Assembly: GCF_010093535.1 (NCBI RefSeq)
Contig: NW_022985163.1
Span: 268,116 to 332,115 of the forward strand
Direction of reading: 5' to 3'
DNA length: 64,000 nucleotides
Source: Lindgomyces ingoldianus
Taxonomy: Eukaryota > Ascomycota > Dothideomycetes > Pleosporales > Lindgomycetaceae
Numbering within the stretch: position 1 is the stretch's first letter; each line of letters begins with the position of its first letter. The translations under genes and the position numbers were made by a program. The notes under the pieces are model-generated. The model was not told the DNA's origin. It was given only the letters and a program-made list of their open reading frames with translations, and made no database searches. Below, piece after piece: positions 10,689-20,694 of this stretch.

Positions 10689-11967
10689 TCAAAGGACAGA
10701 CGTTCTTATCGTAGCCCTTTGGCTCTCCTCATCACCTCGCTCATGATAAGCAACCGTGACCTCATTCGACCGAATTATGACGCCATCCTTGCTCTGCTCT
10801 TCCCCCAGAATACTTCTATCACTCTGATCATCATGATGTCGCTTGTACGTTTGAATATCTCTCGGACGACCAGTCCTGGTCATGTTCCCAGTGCCCTTGC
10901 CGCTGCTCACGTTCTTGAGGTTGTAGCTGTTACCGTGTGTGGACGAGACTTCTTTGACGAGGACCCGCAAGAAAGGAATGGAGGCACCGACTATAGTCAT
11001 AGTTGCCTCAGCGCCGCTCCAGATCAGAAGATTTGACGATTCCCCTATTGGAAGGTTACCGTTGTCCCAACTAGACACAAAAATCGTAGATATATTACGT
11101 ACACGTGAAGTCTTGCCAGTGGCCCATTCCCGGAAGATAGGACGTCTTTAATGCGGCTGTGATACCTGCGCTAAAACCAAAATTTCAGTACACTCTTGCG
11201 AAAAAGAGACATACATGCATACAGTATACCGAGGCTCATTGCGAGTGCTACCCCGACTTTTTCCTTCTTGTTCATTTGAAGTTTCCAGATAATGAACCAA
11301 GGTAGAGTGGCAAGAACGAAGTCCCACAAAGCTGAGTAGGCTAATCACGCCAAATGATCAGTGATGCCGTTGAGCGTTAAGAGAATGTAAGGGTACATAC
11401 ATCCAGCAAACATAGAATAGTAAATGATAATGTGGTGATCATAGCATGTACCGGGAAGTAGAGCGTTCCATCTTTTCTGAACCGGGTTACACTGCGCGTA
11501 TTGAAGAACCACAACGAGCGTCATGATTACATTCAAGCTGCCAATGACGAACCAGATCATATATCTCTGCCACGGTCGAGGGGCGAATCGAAGGAGCGTA
11601 ACGGCAAAGGACGTCTTGCTGAGTGAGACGGAGAGAATGGTGCACGTCAAACCATGGTCGAGCCAGAACAGCAGCCAGTATATATTTTCCTTGGGAATTT
11701 CAAGAAAGTGGGAGCCAACGCCATACTTGGCAGAGATGGAGAGGAAGACCGCGTACAGAGCGGTGAGCACCTATTCGCTGTCAGCAAGGAGGTTTCCGTT
11801 TGCAAGAGCGAACTAACCCAAGAGATAGCGAGAATCAAGTCGTCCCAGCCGAAGCGTTTTCCAAACCGGCCTTTGCAATAGAACCGCAAGCTCATGAAGA
11901 AGCATGCAACGCCCGACATCACCCAGAGTGATGCCATTATACGATGTGATCTCGTCTCGGAGTACAT
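10689..11967 (-). CDS. Fungal rhodopsin-domain (PTH11/SAT5-like) seven-helix membrane protein, five exons, 346 aa
   Basis: Proposed exons on the minus strand are 11967-11818, 11770-11401, 11331-11230, 11165-11103 and 11044-10689. The introns are 47, 69, 64 and 58 bp with GT-AG borders (GTTAGT, GTATGT, GTATAC, GTACGT donors). The joined length is 1041 nt, an exact codon multiple with no internal stop. The protein begins MYSETRSHR, then helix 1 and the family signature RFYCKGRFGKRFGWDD. Later come the LPWFIIWKLQMNKKEK loop and DFTWESSNLLIWSGAEATM, and a charged 100-residue cytoplasmic tail. This order is that of the fungal rhodopsin-domain family, seven-helix plasma-membrane proteins of mostly unknown ligand, some related to PTH11 surface-sensing receptors. 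Choosing the acceptor at 11045 rather than a nearer AG gives both a normal intron size and the conserved DFT-x-E-S junction. A further 5' exon cannot be excluded. Confidence 0.85.
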
Positions 11968-12760
11968 GCTGGCTAGAAGACGATCCGAGTCTGAATACAA
12001 ATGAGAGAAACAAGTTATGTGTTTTTAATGGATCTTTAGGACCCCGCTCGCTGTGGGAGCGAGGGAGGAATGATATACGGTCAAACAGAATCCGAAGTGG
12101 CTAGTCGTGTTTGGGTTAGGAGAGCTGGGACTAAATGTCGGTACGAACCGCCTCGATGTAGCGACAAACTTTAATCGTCGTGTTGCAGATCAGGCGCGTT
12201 TATGATTTTAACCTAAGTTTCTACGCAACAACGCATTCCGCATAAGGAGGCGAGGCCCGGGGCTTAGGTCCAGCATAAACTCGTATACAGGACATTGGCC
12301 CGGCGGGTTTAGTCGGTAGAAAACCAACCAGGCGGTCAGATCGGATTCCTGGCCAGAGGGCTGAAGAAATGGAGATCTAGGGTAGGGAGCAGTTTCACCC
12401 CAGTTTCCCGTGGTACGTGATCTTCTCCAGGGCTCTCCCTTCCCCTCGAGTTGACGTAGAATAAGTTCATTCAACAAGTTCACGCAGAACCACGTTCGCG
12501 AGCGAGTAATACTTCGACGGTTAATAACAATGCAACATGCCACCAGCTTTGACTGGAGGATCCGGCTGCGCATCACCCGAGGAGTCGGACGAGGGAGGTC
12601 TGCGAGAATCTCGCAATTCTGTTACGCCCGGCCCTTTTGAGAACTTCATATGCGAATACTTTTACAACCCCCCTCCATGAGCGGGCTGCACCCGCGCGCA
12701 CAGGCCAGCGATTCTTAAATGCTCTTAAAATGCTGTTTTCTATATAAAATATATACAAAT
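11968..12760. other. GC-balanced intergenic stretch with no recognised gene
   Basis: Open frames of up to 122 codons exist on the minus strand (12208-12576) but have unremarkable composition and no motif I recognise. A short + frame (MPPALTGGSGCASPEESDEG..., 12551-12679) might be the start of a gene cut off by the transposon at about 12.72 kb; this is weak. AT-rich transposon sequence begins abruptly near 12720. Confidence 0.4.
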
Positions 12761-12769
12761 AAGCATTAT

Positions 12770-14200
12770 ACTGTTATTTTGTCCTACTACTGTCTTACTA
12801 CTTTGTATGTCTACCTTTAGCCTTAATAACTGCCTAACAGTGCTCCCTTATTAACTTAATGTACTTGCTATAGTTACTAAAGACAATTTCTTTTCCTTTT
12901 TAAAAAGATACTGCCTTACCTTACTATTAGTCTTTAGAAAGCACTTCTCTAGGCAATATTTTAAGATCTGCTAGACATTCTTAATAGCGTTAAAGTTAGG
13001 TAAGTTTACTAGCTACTAGATCTTTAGAATACCTAGGGCCTTCTTAGCCTCCTTTGTAGCCTTTAATGTATAGATAAATGTGTTATCCTCTATTAAAGTT
13101 AGCTGCTTGCCTGTGTACACAGTGTACACATCTTAAAAGGCTATAATAAGTAGCAGGATATGCTTAATATAGGCCTTAGAGTTAACTAAGTGCTTTTAGT
13201 TTATACACTAGCTCTTTTTATACACAATAATGTAACGGCACAGGCAAGACAATGGGTCTGAATGCGGTGGGAATCCACTCAGAGGCATCTGGGAATGCCA
13301 TTGACACCTATAGGCCTTGTATGAAAGGATATCAGAAAACTACTAAGCTAGCTACAGGGGCGAGGTGCGACTAAATACATAAGGGAATATGGGTAACAGC
13401 AGAGGGCCGAGCAGAGTCAGGGCCAGGTCGAGGTCGGGGCCGATACGAGGGCCTTCCAGAGGTTCCAGGCGACTTAAGATGGAACAATTCATGAGGATCG
13501 TTACAAATAAGGAGGCCCTTTATATCCCTAGATATTATTGCCTACACTATGCAGCTTAAGTAGCCCTTAAATTAAGCAACATAGCAGGCAGGCAGGAAGC
13601 GCTCCTTAGCTCTCCTTGTTACCTACACCTTACTAAAGCTAGCCTAATCGCTTATATTATTGCTCTAGCCTATACTAGCTTATTAATTATTAGTCTAGTC
13701 TAGGTGCTTTTATGCCTACGTAACTTAATCTGTCTTATGTTAGTTAGTAAGAAAGAGCTTCTCTGTAGCTTTATAGTAATAATAAAGCTCCTTCTTAAAA
13801 GCCTTAATAAGTAATTACTAGTAGATAGTTATCCTTAGCTTTTAAGCTATCTCTTTTTAAGTTTTCTATTACTGCTTAGCGTTCTTAGTTGCATGCTGTA
13901 TAAAGAGGATTTAAAATAGAGTTAATAAAATAAAAGACTATCCCTTAGGCTTTATAAGCGTCTTAGGCGTACAGAGGCAGATAGAGACTGTAGAAGCAGG
14001 TATCTCTAGTTTCTAGGCAATATTCTTTTATTTCTAGCCTATCTTATAAAGGGTATTAATCTGTATACGCTCCTTGTACATTAATTATTAATTTAGTGTC
14101 TTTAGCATTATAGTACATTTTAGTAGTAGAGTAAGCTAAATAAGGGATGTAAAGTTTGTTAGCAACCTACTTATAAAGGGTTGTAAATTATTTAGAACAT
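12770..14200 (-). mobile_element. Tc1/mariner-like transposon, RIP-degraded, interrupted by a solo LTR
   Basis: On the minus strand a Tc1-like DDE_3 transposase can be read through stops. It includes the block PNFNAIKNV (about 13000-12960; family SPDLNPIENVW) and a C-terminal tail CQAVIKAKGRHTK when one stop is allowed (about 12840-12800), which are typical of Tc1-like proteins. Its middle is split at 13226-13510 by an LTR with its own target duplication. I could not find convincing terminal inverted repeats, so both ends are approximate. Confidence 0.72.
13231..13505 (-). repeat. Solo LTR of retroelement family Y, 275 bp, barely RIPed
   Basis: It starts TGTAACGGCAC and ends CGTTACA, is flanked by the 5-bp duplication AATAA (13226-13230 and 13506-13510), and matches the two LTRs of the element at 24062-25729. 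It retains many CpG and CpA dinucleotides while the transposon around it has lost them. Orientation is taken from the polypurine tracts of the longer copies. Confidence 0.9.
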
Positions 14201-14436
14201 TCTACGCACAGATGTTAGCTGGTGCACGCGGAACAGCCCGCTCAGGAGACCCTGTACCATGCGCGTGGATTTACGTACATGCCAAGTGTGATGCAAGATT
14301 TTGACAACTCGCGGGGCTCGCCGGAGTTGTCAATGCTGTGAGGGCACGGGGTCAGGGGCATGCAAGACAGGCTTATGACGAACTTCTGGGAGACAATTTC
14401 ATTCGCCACGACATACGGTTAATTCACAAAAAGCGA
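14201..14436. other. Short stretch of non-RIPed host DNA
   Basis: GC-balanced sequence between the Tc1-like and hAT elements. It continues across the hAT insertion into 16732 onward. I recognise no gene in it. Confidence 0.6.
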
Positions 14437-14444
14437 ACCATGGT

Positions 14445-16723
14445 CAGGGATGGCAGACCCACTTGTATATAACGTATATATATACATACACATACATACA
14501 TACTGTATAAAACCTAAAGCTGTATAGAACGCTTAGTAAGCGCATTATTTAACTAATAAGCTGCTTATATAAAATTGCGTGTAAGGTGCATCTTAGGGGT
14601 AAACAAATCTACTAACTTTCTAGCCCTTTAAAGCTTAACATTTAACCTTTATGCAATTAAAGCTTAGTAGTACTATACAGAGCGCCTTTATATACAATTT
14701 TCTAGTGTTAAGATGCCACCCTAAGAGTTAATTAAGTAGAGTGACGTTATTAGAGTTGCCTAAATTAGCAGTAATAATCTAAAAGTTAAATGTTGCTATT
14801 GCAATAAGCAGTAGACTAGCTCTGCTGTACAGCGTATTAAGCGCTATATAAGATGCTGCAACAAGCTCCTGTTAAAGCTTTATAATTAATATAGATGTTA
14901 AAATAATTAATAATTAGTTATTAAAGGTTTAGGGCAGAAGCTGCTACTAGCAGAACTGCAAATAAGCGCTTATAATTGTAATAAGTGCACCCTACTTCTT
15001 ACTAAAGCAATATACAGCGCTAGAGTCCTACTTAGCCTTATAAGTAAGCGTTTTATATACATGTTAACACGTGTGTTAACTAGTAAATTTATAAGTTAAG
15101 CAGCTAGTGTTCTAATAATTTCTAAGTGCTATTTGCCTAGTGTTTATACTACTATTACATAAGCAACTTGCAAACAAGATACTTAATATAATATATATAA
15201 ATATAAAAAAGAGGGTGCTAAAGAAGCTAGAGAATAGCTACAGGCAAGTTACTCTACTTTCTAACAAGTAGACTAACTTGCGCAGTAAAGTAGTTATTAA
15301 TTATATTACAGTAATAAGATGCAATGCTATCTTCTAGAAATCTACCCCTACAGGCGCTTATTACTATACTAGCAAGTATATTGCTTAGGAAGTTAGAAAT
15401 GTAGTTAAAAAGCTAAATCTAAATAATATTATTATAATTATAATAGATACAGCTAGCAATATAGTTATTGCATAGAAAATACTAGCACAGTAATTTCCTA
15501 AGGTGCTTATGCTTAGATGTGCTACCTACATCCTTAATTTAGCTATTAAGAATATATTTAAGCTTAACTACATTATAACGCAGTAGAACATAGTTCTTAA
15601 AATTGTTAAATACTTTAAAGGATTAACTCTTTAAGTAGAATTACTAAATTTAGTGTTAAAATTAATAAAAATAGCCTGCAGAGCCCTAGCCCTACTTAGT
15701 AAGACTAGGTAGTAGGGGAAGCTTAACACTGTTAAAAGCTTACTAAGCAACTAACCTATTCTTAAGCATATTCTCTGCAGAGCCTCTCTACCCCCCTATA
15801 CGCAAAATGCCTATAATAATTAAGAGAGATATGTTAGGATATAATTAATTATACTTTAATATAGCTTTTAGAAGCAGGTTTGCAACCTATAAGGACTTTT
15901 AAAGCCCTTTTAGGAGGTTACTTAGGCGCTGCAGAGCGTACAGCTAAAGGGCTCTTAAGCCTTCGCATACATCCACTATCTTCCTACAGAACTAGTTACG
16001 ACTACCTCGCTGGCTACCTAAGAAGTACTAGACATTATTACAAAGTGTTCTAGGCAAATTTAGCGTACAGAGTTCCTTATCGCGTACATTTGCGACCCCT
16101 CTGTGCGCGCTAAGCGCCCAGTTAAGTTTACAGCAGAGATGTGGGCAGAAATCAGGCAATACCTCTACTAACAATACAGCGATCTCTAGCGTGCGTCTAG
16201 TATTGCTATAGAGCTTAAAGACGCGTATTTTTGCAGAGGAATCTATGCTAACAATGTTAATTAGAATACCTTTAATAAATACAGTAATCTAGCTAGTTAG
16301 TAGTACAATATTAGGTGCAGTAAAGACCTCTAAGAGCTGGCGATATACACACTTAGCATTAATCTAACAACAGCTGCAGCAGAGCGTAATTAGAGTACAC
16401 ACAGCTTTATTTATAACAAAGTACGCAATTAATTAACTAATAAGCGTGTAGAGAAGCTTGTGTACGTTTTTAGCAACCTTAAAATTAACTTAAATAACCC
16501 CCTTAAGGCGCCTAAGTACTTTAACAACGAGCAGGTAGAGATTGAGGATGTTCCTGAGGATGAAGAGGGCGAGGAGGTGCTGGGGGAGATGCCAGGCTTG
16601 CTTAGTTTCTAAAGAATTATCATGTATTAGTAAGCGATCCATACATACATCTTATACCGGTATATATACGTTCCATACCGTATACTGTATGGATCGTTTC
16701 ATACCGTATACGACCCATCCCTG
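14445..16723 (+). mobile_element. Complete hAT-family transposon, 2279 bp, TSD ACCATGGT
   Basis: The element begins CAGGGATGG and ends CCATCCCTG, a perfect 9-bp terminal inverted repeat, and is flanked by the 8-bp duplication ACCATGGT at 14437-14444 and 16724-16731. An 8-bp duplication and CAGGG-type ends are diagnostic of hAT. Near the right end there are further copies of a palindromic ATACCGTATAC motif that may be transposase-binding repeats. The body is RIPed; the flanks are not. Confidence 0.93.
14713..16612 (+). pseudogene. hAT transposase pseudogene with BED zinc finger
   Basis: From the ATG at 14713 a BED-type zinc finger is readable (KCCYCNK...VQRIKRYI.CCNKLL, about 14785-14880; the expected His codon has become Tyr). 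It is followed by the hAT catalytic-region block DTASNIVIAWK...CATYILNLAIKNIFKL (about 15448-15570) and the C-terminal dimerisation region ending in an acidic tail (EDVPEDEEGEEVLGEMPG). Several TAA/TAG stops and at least one frame change interrupt it. It would have supplied transposition of its own element and is now inactive. Confidence 0.85.
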
Positions 16724-16731
16724 ACCATGGT

Positions 16732-17106
16732 ACATAAAATGCTGGAGGTATGTGCCGCCTCTTGCAGCGACCCTGCGTTATCCTGCAGGACATCAGTCAG
16801 AAGTTAAGTCAATGCACAGGCATCGCCGATCAATCCAAAGGCTTCCGCCTCGGCAGGATACCTCCGCGCTGCTATCGGCTGAGAGTCAACATTGTTGCGC
16901 TCATTGATTCATGCCCTTCAGAAAATTGCAGAAAGTTACATGCCGGTGGCGTGGTGGAAACGAGGGTCGGGTGAGCTGATACGACACTCCCCTGTTGCCC
17001 AGTCGGGATACCGAACGTCCCGACGCCTTCGAGGCTCGGCACACATCCGTCGGCAAAAGACGAACATGTGAGGTTTGCAAGGGAACGGAAACAGAATCTC
17101 ATTTCA
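16732..17106. other. Host intergenic DNA downstream of the rhodanese gene
   Basis: GC-balanced and unique-looking. It holds the 3' flank of the minus-strand rhodanese. Short open frames on both strands have no recognisable similarity. Confidence 0.5.
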
Positions 17107-18024
17107 CTAAAGTTCCATATCATAGACCTTGACCCAGTCCTGCGATGACCCATCATAAAACTTGACGTTGCAGAAACCCAACACGGTATTCAACACCCAG
17201 TACACTGCGCCGGCATAGCCGCCAACTCCACAATAGACGATGATTTCAGTGTCCTTGTCTACGTCTGTCCCAATAACACTTTCCACAACATCCGCCAACG
17301 CAGCCTTGTCCTTGTAATTTCCTTGCAAGTCCAACAATGAAGCCGTGGGCAAGCTTTTGGCGGAAGGGATGTGTCCGGGCTTAGAAGCCCATTGCTCCAC
17401 AACGCTGCCGTTGTACACTGAGGGATCCCGCGCGTCGAGTATAATCTTGTTGTTGATGGCGGCCTTGACATACTCGCGGTCGACGATATCGCTGCGGTCT
17501 AGCGATCCAGTGATGCCGCTCGGTGTGATGCTCGGAACTACGGTCGTAACAACTCTGCCCTCTGCCTGCCACTTGGTGATACCACCGTTCAAGACGTGTA
17601 CGAGCGGGAAACCAGCGAGCTGCATTGTCATAGCGATACGCGCAGCTTCAGCCTGTGGGTATGGCGGGGTTGCCTTGGAGCTTGAGATAATGATGCGCCT
17701 CAGCTTGGATACTCCTGCCGCGCTTAGGTTGCCAAACAAGTAATCATCTTGTGGCAACTGGAGTAAAAGGTCGTCGGGGCCATAGCTTATCCAGGCGCTC
17801 AAAGGAACGGCCCACGGAATGTTAACGGCCTTCGGAATATGGCCTGCCGCATATTCTGCAGCGGGTCGAGTGTCGATGACTAGAATGAATGGATCCCAGG
17901 AGTGCTGGGCAAGCCAGCTGGTTGAAACGATTCCAGTCATCCACGGCGGCCAATAGAATGTCGGTGCGGCGACGCACAGATTTGCCGATGCGAGCAGAAG
18001 AGAGAGGGGATTTTGGAGTCTCAT
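17107..18024 (-). CDS. Secreted two-domain rhodanese (thiosulfate/3-mercaptopyruvate sulfurtransferase-like), 305 aa
   Basis: One uninterrupted exon. Residues 1-20 form a signal peptide (hydrophobic LSLLLASANLCVA, likely cut before AP), so the product probably enters the secretory path. Rhodanese domain 1 (about 30-155) has VIDTRPAAEYAAGHIPKAVNIPW but lacks the catalytic Cys (IIISSSK at that place). Domain 2 (about 178-300) has IILDARDPSVYNG, PGHIPSAKSLP and the active loop YCGVGGYAG with Cys265. Two-domain rhodaneses move sulfur from thiosulfate or mercaptopyruvate to an acceptor through the domain 2 cysteine. The loop here, CGVGGY, lacks the Arg that follows Cys in classical enzymes (CRxGx[R/T]), so the substrate is uncertain. 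Length is usual for the family (about 280-320). It is the only intact gene in the second island, with a hAT element 0.4 kb past its stop. Confidence 0.9.
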   Translation of the reverse strand: MRLQNPLSLLLASANLCVAAPTFYWPPWMTGIVSTSWLAQHSWDPFILVIDTRPAAEYAAGHIPKAVNIPWAVPLSAWISYGPDDLLLQLPQDDYLFGNLSAAGVSKLRRIIISSSKATPPYPQAEAARIAMTMQLAGFPLVHVLNGGITKWQAEGRVVTTVVPSITPSGITGSLDRSDIVDREYVKAAINNKIILDARDPSVYNGSVVEQWASKPGHIPSAKSLPTASLLDLQGNYKDKAALADVVESVIGTDVDKDTEIIVYCGVGGYAGAVYWVLNTVLGFCNVKFYDGSSQDWVKVYDMEL

Positions 18025-18629
18025 AACGAGGAAAAAAGAGCAGGGACAACTAAAGTTCGAAGAATAATGACGCGGGGGTCTGTAGCGAATTGATTGGCAC
18101 TGCTTTTCCTCGAGGCAGGAGGGAAGATGACAACTGCCGGTAAAGTTCTTAGAGCCACTAAGCTAATTGATGAAAGTGCAGCAGGAAGAGATGGAGAAAG
18201 ACAGGTCATATTTAAAGAGTAGCGTTGATTCCGACAATGTCACCGTCATATCCGTGGCCAAGAGGAACTTATTTCGCACGTTCATCTTGGTTCGGAGAGG
18301 CGGCGGTGCCCAGCAGTCGGTTACGTCCACATCACGTTTTCGCGCTCAGGTCACATCACTTGTTCCTTCCTTGGGACTACGGAGTTCAGAGACTGCAGAG
18401 TTCATGCACCAAGAGGTCAAATCGGCCACTTCTCGGCGTCGCTTAGTTTACGCACAGGCCTAATTAATATTTCTCGTACTAAACCTCTCTCACTTACACT
18501 AACCCTCTCTACCCGCTAAACCTGTTTTGGTGAAGTTCACACCTTTTTTAGCCCTAATTCCTTGCGTACTTTTCTCTAACTCTTCTTGACACTTATCTGC
18601 CGTATCATCCTCCTCTGCAGCAACTGCTA
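18025..18629. other. 5' region of the rhodanese gene and unassigned sequence
   Basis: The first few hundred bases should include the rhodanese promoter. From about 18465 pyrimidine-rich, slightly AT-rich sequence begins that resembles transposon-border DNA. No gene is recognised. Confidence 0.4.
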
Positions 18630-19003
18630 TGTTATTAGAGCAGTACCAAGATGTTATCGTATCCTGATTCGGTCTGGATACCCACTGGGGGATATTCGGC
18701 GTTTAGATTGGTCCCGTACATGAGTAAGGCAGTCCAGCGATGATACAAGGCTTCTGTACTTCACAACACGAGAGTAGGAGAGTGCAAGTGAGTCTAGACA
18801 ACGAGCTCTTACAGAGGATACAGTGCGAAAACTGTAATTGTATAGCTACAAAGAGACAACCTACCGAGGAAACCTATACTCTTTATATATCCTGTTGTCC
18901 CTTAGCTTAATCGCAGCCAAGGCAAGTGGGTACAATCTTGGCGTCCCCAAACTGCGTCCGCACCCCTCAGCTGCGTCCTAACCATGTCACGTGACTCGTA
19001 ACA
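18630..19003 (-). repeat. LTR-like repeat (374 bp), possibly solo
   Basis: It begins TGTTATTAGAGCAG and ends CTCGTAACA, so TGTTA/TAACA ends are present. A TATATAAAG box lies at about 18891-18899 on the minus strand, and the CACGTGAC block near one end is common in fungal LTRs. No matching 5-bp duplication is visible (TGCTA versus TAAGC), so boundaries or identity are uncertain. Confidence 0.4.
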
Positions 19004-19348
19004 TAAGCTGCCCCGCGCATCGTTGATGCCAAATGAGTTGCGTGATCATGCAGCTTGTGAGAAGCTGATAAAGTGAAGTGTATTATTTTAGTCTAAGTGC
19101 TCTGCTACAGAGTGTTTATATGCATCTGTTGAAGTGAAGGCAGAAGGTGCCATAGTAGAGGCGATAAGGTGCCATGGTAAAGGCAGTAGGAGCTATTGTA
19201 GCATAGGGAAGGAAGGTTTCCGTATCAGGAATGTGACAATCGTCGTGTTCCTATCATGCCAGTCGTCACCTGCTCCGCATGCTCCTACGACCTCTGCTTG
19301 GTTCCCACAGCTCTGTTACTTTTTACTTGTAACATAAGAACTAAAATT
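19004..19348. other. Unassigned sequence between LTR-like repeat and SesA relic
   Basis: GC-moderate DNA with a few short direct repeats (AAGGTGCCAT twice near 19145 and 19169). No gene or family recognised. Confidence 0.35.
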
Positions 19349-19840
19349 CTAGAATGGCCTTCTCATTGGCTTTTATGTTGACATGCATCGCTGATTTATA
19401 GGTCTGACTAAGTGCTAGCTTCACGCCTTCTAAGATCTCCTTTATGAAACTCTCCACCTGATGTCCCTTAATGCCGCGCAGTGCCTTGTGATATGAAACG
19501 CGAATCTTCGCCCAGTCCTTAGCATCCTGATCTCTCTTACACTCTGCTTTGACTCATCGAAGATCCTCTTTAATTTCATGGCCTTGTCATGGCTGGATTG
19601 AATTATTGCAAGGGTAGCCTCTTTTCTCCTTGCTGGATATTTCTTGACCGTCTATAAGTCTATCCCGGGCACCCTGAAGGAGGCTTAGCACGAGGGGAAG
19701 GTTTTTCTTGACTTCACTAAATGCTTATGGAAGGCTGGAGACGGTCTTGATGGTCTTGTATGTTGCCACGATTCCCCGATGATAGCGATGATAGATGCTT
19801 TGACGCTGAAGTGATCCATCCTTCAATGCTCGCAGGGATG
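19349..19840 (-). pseudogene. Relic of a SesA N-terminal domain from a NACHT/STAND (NLR-like) gene
   Basis: On the minus strand, shifting between frames, one can read GIVATYKTIKTVSSLP-stop-AFSEVKKNLPLVLSLLQGARDRL (about 19770-19660), then a SHDKAMKLKRIFDES-like block, then DWAKIRVSYHKALRG and VESFIKEILEGVKLAL before a stop at about 19349. This order (Y..IK.V..LP.AF..V...LPLV...L..A, then a C/SHDKA..L..IF helix, then a VE..I..IL..V..L helix) is that of the SesA domain found at the amino end of fungal NACHT NTPases. Those proteins include receptors in allorecognition and programmed cell death. The NACHT and repeat domains are absent. At least two frameshifts and a stop show that it is dead. Confidence 0.65.
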
Positions 19841-20489
19841 GAAAAGTCTCGGAAGCGTCAGGGAGCTCAGTCGAGAAGAGAACACGAAGAGTAGACAAAG
19901 CTGTGGGGTTAGGCTGCTGAAATATATATTTGCCAGATGAGATCTTCTAGGACCAGCAAGCCGATGAAAAACATTGCGGAATTGGAACTGAACCAGCGAG
20001 CGAATCGGAAAGCCGTGACACGGATCGATATGACATTTCGTTCCAGTAGCACGGAAGTGTCGCTGTCTTACGCAGCCACGCTACGTCGCTGTAGGCTCAA
20101 TACTTTGTGTGGAGTGGATTGTCTTATTTTCTTCGGCGACTTTATCTCCGCTAGCTCAGCCGGGGTGGTGAGAGAACCGCAGACGCACAAACCACTATGC
20201 ATAGTGCTACTCCGAATGTTATGATATCTCACCTCGACTTTCCTATTGCTAGGTGTCTTCTGACGGTGACGGAGGGTCTTGGGAAAGGGAGAGGGTAGAG
20301 AGAGTGGAAGGGAAGGGAGAGAGTCACGTGATACTTCTCTGACGTATAACGGGGCACAGAGGGTGTACAGTCCTCCGTACAATCTAGTGAGAAGTCTGGT
20401 GAGGGGGAAGTGGTAAAGAGTGGAAGAAGGTAGAGGTATAGTAAGATAACTAGGTAGCTTTAGTTCTCTCACAAATAGGAAGGGATCTT
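19841..20489. other. Unassigned, partly repeat-like sequence
   Basis: Open frames of 95 and 170 codons on opposite strands overlap here but have no recognisable motif, and the longer one runs into the LTR-like repeat. GGGAAGGGAGAG-rich purine sequence lies at 20275-20325 and a CACGTGA site at 20324. Confidence 0.35.
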
Positions 20490-20690
20490 CTGCACGCTTT
20501 GTGTTAAGAAAGATATTAGAAATATTGCTATACCTAACGCTGTGCCTTAAAGATAAGAATAACCACAACCTTCTAAACAATGGAGGAAGGGCGAGACTAT
20601 ATACTCGCCAAGCCTAGCGGTCACACTATACATGTTTGGATCATCACGTGACCACCGGCCGTGCCCCCACCGGCATCGGTCCATCCTTCT
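20490..20690 (-). repeat. LTR-like repeat bordering the gene island (right copy, inverted)
   Basis: Reverse-complement match to about 7322-7630 in block order, ending CCGATGCCGGTGG in its own orientation. It sits where GC-balanced DNA gives way to RIPed sequence. Confidence 0.55.
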
Positions 20691-20694
20691 TCTA

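Noticed and set aside
12551..12679. Short + frame MPPALTGG... considered as a truncated gene start
   Set aside because: Only about 43 codons, with no motif; mentioned under the intergenic entry but not called.
14474..14506. TATATA/CATACA alternation considered as an origin or centromeric signal
   Set aside because: It is a short simple repeat just inside the hAT terminus, most likely part of that element.
20068..20580. A 170-codon minus-strand frame
   Set aside because: It extends through the LTR-like repeat, has no known motif and a composition typical of pyrimidine-rich non-coding DNA.
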